Assembly: GCA_934675045.1 (NCBI GenBank)
Contig: CAKUPI010000003.1
Coordinates: 1 to 29,291 of the forward strand
DNA: 29,291 nucleotides
From: an uncultured Eubacteriales bacterium
Lineage (GTDB): Bacteria > Bacillota > Clostridia > Oscillospirales > Butyricicoccaceae
Reading direction: 5' to 3'
In this document: piece after piece, positions 23,329 to 29,291 of the stretch
Position numbering within the stretch: the first letter of the stretch is position 1
Layout of the letters: each line of letters starts with the position of its first letter
The notes under the pieces: generated by a model
What the model was told of the DNA's origin: nothing
Database searches by the model: none
The model's input: only the letters and a program-made list of their open reading frames with translations
Program-made: the position numbers and the translations under genes

Positions 23329-24012
23329 CTACCGCTTGAGGTAATACCCCTGCCCGCGCTTGGTCAGGATATACTCCGGCTCTGCGGGGTCGTCCTCCAG
23401 CTTTTCGCGCAGGCGGCGCATGGCGACGTCGATGGCGCGCAAATCGCCGTAATAGTCAAAGCCCCACACCTTTTCCATCAGCTCTTCGCGGCCGACGACG
23501 CGCACCGGCTGCGACAGGAAATAGGACAAAATGTCATACTCGCGCTGGGTCAGCTCCAGCTGCGCGCCGTTTTTGGTCACGGTGTGCAGCCCGCGGTCGA
23601 CGACAAAGGGGCCGAAGTGCACCCTGTCGCCCTCGCCGCGCACCCCGCCGCCCGCCGTGCGGCGCATGTTGGCCCGGATGCGGGCGGAAAGCTCCTTGAC
23701 CGAAAAGGGCTTGGTGACATAGTCGTCGGCCCCGGTCTCCAGCCCCAGAATCTTGTCCCGCTCCTCCTCGCGCGCCGTCACCATAATGACGGGCACGTCG
23801 CTCTTTTCGCGCAGGCTGCGCAGGATTTCAAAACCGTCCAGCCCGGGCAGCATGACGTCGAGCAGTATCAAATCATAGCCTCCGGCGAGCGCCTTTTGCA
23901 GCCCTGTCGGGCCGTCGTAGGCGACCGCCGTTTCAAACCCCTCGCGCTTTAAGTTAAAAACCAGAATGTCGGCAATGGTCTTTTCGTCCTCGACAATGAG
24001 AATGGACGGCAT
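23329..24012 (-). CDS. walR: WalR response regulator (OmpR/PhoB type)
   Basis: DNA-binding partner of WalK that controls wall hydrolases. The 227 residues have a receiver domain with acidic pocket EDE at 8-10, phospho-acceptor Asp52 (LLDVMLPGLDG) and Lys101 (VTKPFS), then a winged-helix domain (about 130-225) with LTQREYDILSYFLSQP, VWGFDYYGDLRAIDVAMRRLREKLE and RGQGYYLKR, close to Bacillus WalR. The frame is open to 24108, but ATG 24012 has AAGGAGGGG 5 bases upstream. It lies 11 bases after the Nudix gene, with no visible promoter between, so it is probably carried by the upstream operon or by a promoter within that gene. Confidence 0.95.
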   Translation of the reverse strand: MPSILIVEDEKTIADILVFNLKREGFETAVAYDGPTGLQKALAGGYDLILLDVMLPGLDGFEILRSLREKSDVPVIMVTAREEERDKILGLETGADDYVTKPFSVKELSARIRANMRRTAGGGVRGEGDRVHFGPFVVDRGLHTVTKNGAQLELTQREYDILSYFLSQPVRVVGREELMEKVWGFDYYGDLRAIDVAMRRLREKLEDDPAEPEYILTKRGQGYYLKR

Positions 24013-24023
24013 GAAACCCCTCC

Positions 24024-24554
24024 TTACAAAAGCCCCCTCGCGCGGGCGATGTTGACGGCGCAGATGGTTTTGGCGTCGACGATTTCGCCGTGCAGCATCA
24101 TTTCCCAAAAGGTCTCGCGGGGAATGCGCACGGTGCTCAAAAACTCATCCTCGTCAGGCCGCTCCCCGACAAAGGTCAGGCCGCGCGCGAAATACAGATG
24201 AATGACCTCGGACAAAATGCCGGGGCTGGGGCAGATGACCCCCATGTGAATGAGCTCGCCGCAGCGGAAGCCGGTTTCCTCCCGCAGCTCGCGGCAGGCG
24301 GCCGCCTCGGCGTTCTCGCCCGGCTCCAGCTTGCCGGCCGGCACCTCGATCAGCTCGGCCGCCACGGCGTGCCGGTATTGGCGCACAAAGAGCAAATCCC
24401 CCTCGTCCACCGCCAGAACGGCCACCGCCCCGGGGTGCTGGCAGACCTCGCGCACCGCCTTCTTGCCGTCGGGCAAAAGCACCTCGTCGCGGTAGACATT
24501 GACTATTTTGCCGGAATAAACAGCCTCTCGGCTGAGCGGTTTTTCAAGAAACAC
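24024..24554 (-). CDS. Nudix hydrolase, ADP-ribose pyrophosphatase type
   Basis: Hydrolyses a nucleoside diphosphate linked to another group, most likely ADP-ribose to AMP and ribose-5-phosphate. The Nudix box is perfect: G74-x5-E80-x7-R88-E89-L-x-E92-E93-x-G95-F. The surrounding VRQYRHAV..ELIEVPAGKLEPGE and a Pro after the box (CPSPGILSE) are typical of ADPRase (NudF). The chosen start is GTG 24554, with AGGGGG 6 bases upstream, giving 176 residues; the frame reaches 24614 but overlaps cinA there. It follows cinA, an NMN deamidase family gene, by 23 bases, so both could serve pyridine-nucleotide clean-up. Confidence 0.9.
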   Translation of the reverse strand: MFLEKPLSREAVYSGKIVNVYRDEVLLPDGKKAVREVCQHPGAVAVLAVDEGDLLFVRQYRHAVAAELIEVPAGKLEPGENAEAAACRELREETGFRCGELIHMGVICPSPGILSEVIHLYFARGLTFVGERPDEDEFLSTVRIPRETFWEMMLHGEIVDAKTICAVNIARARGLL

Positions 24555-24577
24555 AGTATTCCCCCTGACGCATACTC

Positions 24578-25801
24578 TCAAAGCGCTGTGCGGCGAATCA
24601 AATCCAGAGCGCACGAGCTGGCGTAAAGCCGCGTCCGCTCCCGGCTCGCCCTGCGGCGGCGCCGCTCGATGACCTGCTCGCCCTTCGGGCCGCTGATGGC
24701 GACATAAAAAAGGCCGACCGGCTTTTCCTCGCTCCCGCCGCCGGGGCCGGCAATGCCCGTCACGCCGACGCCGATGTCCGCCTGCCCGACCCTGCGCGCG
24801 CCGCGCGCCATTTCAAGCGCCGTTTCGGGCGAAACCGCCCCGTGCTCGCGAAGCGTCTCGGGCGAAACGCCCAGAAGCCGGGTTTTCATCTCGTTGGAAT
24901 AGGTGACCAGCCCGCAGCCAAAGACCTCCGACGCGCCGGGAATGTCGGTCAGGCGCCGGGCGATCAGCCCGCCGGTGCACGACTCGGCCAGCGCCACGGT
25001 CAGCCCCTTTTTCCGCAGCCCGTCAACGACGACCTGCTCGAGCGAGGACACGTCGACGCCGTAAACGACGTCGCCCAGCACGTCGCAGACCTCGCGCACC
25101 ACCGGCCGGCACATGGCAAAGGCCTCTTCCTCGGTCGCAGCCTTTGCCGTGACGCGCACCAGGCACTCCCCTTCCTTGGCGTAGGGCGCCGCCGTCGGGT
25201 TTTTCAGGTTGTCCATCAGGTAGCTGAGCTTGCTTTCCATCTCCGACTCGCCCATTCCGAAAATCTTGACGTACTGCGAGCGGATCACGCCCTCGCGCAG
25301 CGACTCAAGATAGGGCAGCGCCCGCTTGAAAAACATCGGCTCGCACTCGTGCGGCGGGCCGGGCAGCATGACGACGCGGCAGCCGGACGCCTCGAAGGCG
25401 CAGCCGGGCGCCGTGCCCCAGTCGTTTTCCAGCACGGTGCAGCCCTCGGGCAGCACCGCCTGCTTTTCGTTGTTGGGGGTCATGCGATCGCCCATGACCT
25501 GATGCAGGCGCAGCTGCTGCTCGCGGTTCATCAGCAGCTTTTTGCCAAAAGCGGCGGCGATGGTCTCCTTGGTCAAATCGTCGGCCGTCGGCCCCAGTCC
25601 CCCGGTGGTGATGATGATGTCGGCCCGCGCCTTTGCAACGGCCAGCGCCTTTTTGAGCCGTTCGGGGTTGTCGCCCACGACGGTGTGGTAAAACACGTTG
25701 ATGCCCTGCTCGCTCAGGCCCTGCGAAATGATCTGCGCATCGAGGTTTGCGATTTCTCCCAGCAAAAGCTCGGTGCCGACGGAAATGATCTCACAATTCA
25801 T
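24578..25801 (-). CDS. cinA: CinA-family competence/damage-inducible protein
   Basis: A 407-residue two-domain CinA. Residues 1-165 are the molybdopterin-binding-like (COG1058) domain, with EIISVGTELLLGEIANLD, TTGGLGPTADDLTKE and LPGPPHE; this domain has been linked to ADP-ribose pyrophosphatase activity. Residues about 250-400 are the CinA C-terminal domain (PncC-like NMN amidohydrolase), with LAESCTGGLIA at 271-281 and GVTGIAGPGGG. The extreme C-terminus has an arginine-rich stretch (ERRRRRASRER) before the usual final helix. ATG 25801 is preferred over the GTG at 25822 because the protein then starts at the conserved EIISVGTE. It lies 36 bases after thiI. Confidence 0.95.
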   Translation of the reverse strand: MNCEIISVGTELLLGEIANLDAQIISQGLSEQGINVFYHTVVGDNPERLKKALAVAKARADIIITTGGLGPTADDLTKETIAAAFGKKLLMNREQQLRLHQVMGDRMTPNNEKQAVLPEGCTVLENDWGTAPGCAFEASGCRVVMLPGPPHECEPMFFKRALPYLESLREGVIRSQYVKIFGMGESEMESKLSYLMDNLKNPTAAPYAKEGECLVRVTAKAATEEEAFAMCRPVVREVCDVLGDVVYGVDVSSLEQVVVDGLRKKGLTVALAESCTGGLIARRLTDIPGASEVFGCGLVTYSNEMKTRLLGVSPETLREHGAVSPETALEMARGARRVGQADIGVGVTGIAGPGGGSEEKPVGLFYVAISGPKGEQVIERRRRRASRERTRLYASSCALDLIRRTAL

Positions 25802-25837
25802 GGCAAAGTCTTCTTTCCTCACGTTTTATGCGCCGCG

Positions 25838-27004
25838 CTATCCCAGCGTAATGCGCTCGACGCCGCAAAAGGCCTCTTCGACAAGGGCCTCGACGTCCAG
25901 CCCCTCTTCCTGCTTTTCGACGTTTTCCAGCTTGGGCTTGGTCTGCGGATGGCGGGGGGTAAAGACGGTGCAGCAGTCCTCATAGGGCAGAATGGAGGTC
26001 TCAAAGGTCCCGATTTGCCGGGCGCGCACGACGATTTCCTCCTTGTCCATGCCGATGAGCGGCCGGAAAACCGGCATACGGCAGACGCTGCCGGTGGCGT
26101 TGAGCGCCTCGACGGTCTGGCTGGCCACCTGCCCGAGGCTCTCGCCCGTGATGAGCGCCGAGCAGCTCTGGTGCCGCGCGACGCGCTCGGCCAGCCGCAT
26201 CATAAACCGGCGCATGATCAGCGTAAAATAATCCTCGTCGCACTTGTCGCGGATTTCCTGCTGAATGTGCGTAAAGGGGACGACGCTGACGGTGATTTTC
26301 CCGGTATAGCCCGACAGAATACGGGCCAGCTCCAAAACCTTGTCGCGCGCCTCCTCCGAGGTGTACGGGTAGCTGAAAAAGTGGACGGCGCCCAGCTCCA
26401 GCCCGCGCCGCGCCATCATGTGCCCGGCGACGGGGGAGTCGATGCCGCCCGACAAAAGCAGCATGGCGCGGCCGTTGGTGCCGGTGGGCATACCGCCCGC
26501 GCCCGGCAGGCGCTCGCCGCTGATATAGGCGTGCGTTTCGCGGATTTCCACCTTGACGACGCGGTCGGCCCCCTCCATTTTCGCGCGCAGGTGGGGGTAG
26601 CACTCGAGCAGGCGCTCGCCGACGACGGCGCCGATTTGCGGCGAGGTCAGCGGAAAGCGCTTGTCGGCCCTGCGGGCCTCGACCTTGAAGGTGCGCACAT
26701 CCTCCAGCTCGCCGCGCAGATATTCGGCCGCCGCCGCGCAGATGGCGCCGATTTCCTTTTCGCAGACGGCGGCGCGGCAAATGGAAACGACGCCGAAAAC
26801 CTTGCGGCAAACCTCGAGCGCCTCGTCAATGGGCGCGCCCTCCTGCGGCTCGACGTAAACCGTCGACTGGCTGATGGACACCTTGTACGCGCCGACCGGC
26901 TGAAGCCGCGTGCGCAGAATGTGCAGCAGCCGATTTTCAAACCGGCTGCGGTTGAGTCCCTTCAAGACCATTTCGCCGCATTTCAACAGCAAAACTTCCT
27001 GCAT
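25838..27004 (-). CDS. thiI: tRNA 4-thiouridine synthase ThiI, without rhodanese domain
   Basis: Adenylates and thiolates U8 of tRNA; some ThiI proteins also supply sulfur for thiamine. The 388 residues hold the ferredoxin-like and THUMP domains (about 1-165) and the PP-loop ATPase (about 175-345, SGGIDSP at 185-191). Cys344 and Cys345 lie in LPYEDCCTVF, matching the catalytic position. There is no C-terminal rhodanese domain, as in the Bacillus protein, which receives sulfur directly from the cysteine desulfurase NifZ encoded beside it. The same pairing exists here: a cysteine desulfurase gene ends 32 bases upstream. Confidence 0.96.
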   Translation of the reverse strand: MQEVLLLKCGEMVLKGLNRSRFENRLLHILRTRLQPVGAYKVSISQSTVYVEPQEGAPIDEALEVCRKVFGVVSICRAAVCEKEIGAICAAAAEYLRGELEDVRTFKVEARRADKRFPLTSPQIGAVVGERLLECYPHLRAKMEGADRVVKVEIRETHAYISGERLPGAGGMPTGTNGRAMLLLSGGIDSPVAGHMMARRGLELGAVHFFSYPYTSEEARDKVLELARILSGYTGKITVSVVPFTHIQQEIRDKCDEDYFTLIMRRFMMRLAERVARHQSCSALITGESLGQVASQTVEALNATGSVCRMPVFRPLIGMDKEEIVVRARQIGTFETSILPYEDCCTVFTPRHPQTKPKLENVEKQEEGLDVEALVEEAFCGVERITLG

Positions 27005-27036
27005 CTGTTTTCTCCTTCTCTTTCAGATAAGCGCCT

Positions 27037-28152
27037 TCAAAACAGCTTGGCCGCCTGCTCGAGCGCGGCCAGAAAGGCGTCTGCCATTTCCGCCGTCGTC
27101 TCCGGGCACAGGCTGACGCGCAGCGCGGCGTCGATGTTGCCCTTGGGCAGCCGCTGCGCCTGCAAAACGTGCGAGGCGCGGCCCCGCGTACAGGCCGAAC
27201 CGCCCGAAACGCAGATGCCCTGCTCGCCCAGCACGCGGATATACACCTCGCTGCGCCCCCGCTGCATGGACAGATTGACGATGTGCGGCGCGGCGTTTTC
27301 CGGCGAGTTTATGACGGCGCCCAGCGCGCGCGCGCCGGCCGTCAGCCGCTCGCGCAGCGCCCGCATGTGGGCTATGTCGCGCTCCATGCTCTTTGTCCGC
27401 ACCTCGCACGCCGCGCCGAAGGCCGCGATCTGCGGCATTCCCTCGGTGCCGCTGCGCAGGCCGTTTTCCTGTCCGCCCCCCTGCAAAAGCGGGGCGATGG
27501 ACAGGCCTTTTCTGATATACAAAGCGCCGCAGCCCTTCATTCCGCCGATTTTATGGGCGGAAAAGCTGGCCATATCGACATTTTCCAGCCGAAGGGGCTG
27601 CTTGCACAGCGCCTGCACCCCGTCGACGTGCACAAGGGCGGCGGGATTGATTTTTTTCGCGGCGGCCGCCGCCTCGGAAACGGGCAGCACGGCCCCCGTC
27701 TCGTTGTTGACCGCCATAAGGCTGAGCAAAACGGTGTCGGGCCGCAGCGCGGCGCACAGCGCCTGCGCCGAAACCTCCCCGTCGCGCCCGGGCGGCACCA
27801 GCGTCACCTCGAAGCCCTCCTGACCGAGCGCCTTGAGGGTGTTGAGGGTGGCGTCGTGCTCGACGGCCGTCGAGAGGATATGCCGGCCCAGATGGCGGTT
27901 TTTGCGCGCCGCGGCGCGCAGGGCGGTGTTGATGCTCTCGGTGCCGCACGAGGTAAAGACCAGACATTCCGGCGCGCATGCCGCGGCGCGGGCCACCTGC
28001 TCCCGCGCCTTTTGCAGGATTTCGCGCGCCTGCCTGCCCATCGGGTGCAGGGAGGACGGATTCCCGTACCATTCGGTCATGACGCGCACCGCCGCCTGCG
28101 CCGCCTCGGGCAGAACGGCGGTGGTCGCCGCGTTGTCCAGATAGGCCCGCAT
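27037..28152 (-). CDS. cysteine desulfurase (IscS/NifZ-like)
   Basis: A PLP enzyme that takes sulfur from cysteine as a protein persulfide. The 371 residues show YLDNAATT at 4-11, AVEHDA with His99 stacking on PLP, the Schiff-base lysine Lys201 in SFSAHKIGGMKG, RSGTEG at 233-238, and the persulfide cysteine Cys321 in SGGSACTRG. Location directly before thiI makes it the likely ThiI sulfur donor, equivalent to Bacillus NifZ, rather than a general Fe-S IscS; no iscU or sufU is in view. Its ATG overlaps the glnS stop in TAATG, so translation is coupled to glnS. Confidence 0.94.
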   Translation of the reverse strand: MRAYLDNAATTAVLPEAAQAAVRVMTEWYGNPSSLHPMGRQAREILQKAREQVARAAACAPECLVFTSCGTESINTALRAAARKNRHLGRHILSTAVEHDATLNTLKALGQEGFEVTLVPPGRDGEVSAQALCAALRPDTVLLSLMAVNNETGAVLPVSEAAAAAKKINPAALVHVDGVQALCKQPLRLENVDMASFSAHKIGGMKGCGALYIRKGLSIAPLLQGGGQENGLRSGTEGMPQIAAFGAACEVRTKSMERDIAHMRALRERLTAGARALGAVINSPENAAPHIVNLSMQRGRSEVYIRVLGEQGICVSGGSACTRGRASHVLQAQRLPKGNIDAALRVSLCPETTAEMADAFLAALEQAAKLF

Positions 28153-29291
28153 TATGCCCTGGCCTGCTTGGCCCAGCTGTCCTTGAGCGTGACGGCGCGG
28201 TTGAACACGAGGCGGCCGGGCGCCGAGTCACGGCTGTCGAGGCAAAAATAGCCGAGCCGCATGAACTGCCAGCTCTCGCCGGGCGCCGCCTTTTCCAGGC
28301 ATTTTTCCACCTTGCAGCCGCGCAGCGTCTCGAGCGAATCGGGGTTTAAACAGGCGATAAAGTCCTTGCCCGAAGCGTCGGGGTCGGGGTCCGAGAACAG
28401 ATTGCTGTAAATGCGCACCTCGGCGTCGAGGCAGTCCTGCGCGTTGACCCAGTGGATGGTCCCCTTGACCTTGCGGCCGTCGGGCGCGTTGCCGCCGCGG
28501 CTTTCGAGATCGCACTCGGCGTAAACCTCGACGACCTCGCCGTTTTCGTCCTTTTTGCAGCCCGTGCAGCGGGCGATGTACGCCCCCTTGAGACGCACCT
28601 CGTTGCCGGGGTAAAAGCGGTTGTATTTGGGGACGGGCGTTTCCATAAAGTCGTCGCGCTCAATGTACAGCTCGCGCGAAAAGCTGACCTGCCGCACGCC
28701 GTCGGCGGGGTTTTCGGGGTTGTTCTCCACCTCGAAAAGCTCGGTCTGCCCCTCGGGGTAGTTGGTGACAACCAGCTTCAGCGGCCGCAGCACCGACATG
28801 ACGCGCTTGGCCGTACGGTTTAAGTCCTCGCGCAGGCAGTGCTCCAAAAAGCCGTACTCCGCCGTGCTGTTGACCTTGGCGACGCCGGTGCGCTCGATGA
28901 AGTTGCGCACGGCCAGCGGCGTGTAGCCGCGGCGGCGCAGACCGCACAGGGTGGGCATGCGCGGGTCGTCCCAGCCCGAAACATAGCCCTCCTCGACCAG
29001 CTTGCGCAGCTTGCGCTTGGAAAGCACGGTGTAGTTGATGCCCAGACGGGCGAACTCAATCTGCCGCGGGTGCGACGGCACCGGGCAGTTTTCGATGACC
29101 CAGTTGTAAAGCGGGCGGTGATCCTCGTACTCGAGCGAGCACAGCGAGTGCGTAATGCCCTCGATGGCGTCCTGAATGGGGTGCGCGAAGTCGTACATGG
29201 GGAAGATGCACCATTTGGTGCCCTGCCGGTGGTGCTCGATGTAGCGGATGCGGTAAAGGGCCGGGTCGCGCATGTTGAAGTTGCCCGAGGC
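28152..29291 (-). CDS. glnS: glutaminyl-tRNA synthetase, C-terminal part (truncated by window edge)
   Basis: Charges tRNA-Gln directly. About 379 residues are present; full GlnRS is about 550, so the amino-terminal HIGH-motif part lies beyond the window. Visible are NMRDPALYRIRY, FPMYDFAHPIQDAIEGITHSLCSLE, HPRQIEFARLGINYTVLSKRKL (the LSKRK form of KMSKS), GYVSGWDDPRMPTLCGLRRRGY, and the two anticodon-binding beta-barrels (FYPGNEVRLKGAYIA onwards). The LSKRK and WDDPRMPTL signatures separate it from GluRS. The frame is open to the edge with no start codon needed at 29273. Many Firmicutes lack this gene and use GatCAB. Confidence 0.95.
   Translation of the reverse strand, partial: ASGNFNMRDPALYRIRYIEHHRQGTKWCIFPMYDFAHPIQDAIEGITHSLCSLEYEDHRPLYNWVIENCPVPSHPRQIEFARLGINYTVLSKRKLRKLVEEGYVSGWDDPRMPTLCGLRRRGYTPLAVRNFIERTGVAKVNSTAEYGFLEHCLREDLNRTAKRVMSVLRPLKLVVTNYPEGQTELFEVENNPENPADGVRQVSFSRELYIERDDFMETPVPKYNRFYPGNEVRLKGAYIARCTGCKKDENGEVVEVYAECDLESRGGNAPDGRKVKGTIHWVNAQDCLDAEVRIYSNLFSDPDPDASGKDFIACLNPDSLETLRGCKVEKCLEKAAPGESWQFMRLGYFCLDSRDSAPGRLVFNRAVTLKDSWAKQARA

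Noticed and set aside
21401..23344. A 647-codon plus-strand frame opposite walK, and similar long frames at 35-1282, 3229-4836, 15393-16832, 17957-19471 and 19945-21552
   Set aside because: All lie opposite well-defined genes and have the same skewed composition; stop codons are simply rare in that frame at this GC content.
24842..27823. A 993-codon plus-strand open frame antisense to cinA, thiI and the desulfurase
   Set aside because: Same reverse-strand artefact: the three minus-strand genes have all catalytic motifs, while this frame shows no recognisable domain.

Overview
The window reads as the chromosome of a GC-rich Gram-positive anaerobe of the Clostridia, most likely an Oscillospiraceae/Ruminococcaceae-type organism. 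The evidence is a SigH-type sporulation-stage sigma factor, a WalRK-WalH-WalI-WalJ cell-wall regulon locus, an S-layer-homology protein, RqcH, TrmK and strong AGGAGG-type ribosome binding sites, together with glutaminyl-tRNA synthetase, which most other Firmicutes lack. The assignment rests on gene content and protein style only. Nothing looks like phage, plasmid, transposon, CRISPR or a tRNA/rRNA gene. Coding density is high and 27 of the 29 genes' neighbours are housekeeping.

Layout: (1) 1-3100 holds guaA on the minus strand, with a strongly shortened glutaminase domain, facing away from a secreted Ig-like/SLH surface protein on the plus strand. (2) 3060-8750 holds trmK-rqcH, a small DUF1858 redox protein, trpS (plus strand), a sigH/zinc-ribbon pair and an Lrp/AsnC regulator, with clear sigma-A promoters and bidirectional terminators between units. 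(3) 8744-15400 is a minus-strand operon, ruvC-ruvA-ruvB-glmM-glmS-udp: Holliday-junction processing followed by amino-sugar synthesis for peptidoglycan and a nucleoside phosphorylase. A 163-bp unit is duplicated in tandem between ruvA and ruvB. (4) 15436-29291 is a long minus-strand run that in transcription order reads glnS (cut by the window edge), cysteine desulfurase, thiI, cinA, a Nudix hydrolase, walR, walK, walH, walI, murA, walJ, rlmH, patB. It joins tRNA charging and thiolation to cell-wall stress signalling.

The two most unusual proteins are the tryptophanyl-tRNA synthetase and GMP synthase. The trpS product has a cysteine pattern like the Thermotoga [4Fe-4S] enzyme, but the whole KMSKS catalytic loop is absent, in a way that fits an exact in-frame 27-bp deletion between two short repeats. 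The GuaA product keeps the synthetase half intact, but has lost the catalytic Cys and His-Glu of its glutaminase half. The tandem ruvA-ruvB spacer repeat, whose eight differences are all transitions and all avoid the predicted stems, is the best non-coding lead. I found no clear multi-gene novel defence or metabolic system; the novelty lies in these altered housekeeping genes and the spacer element.
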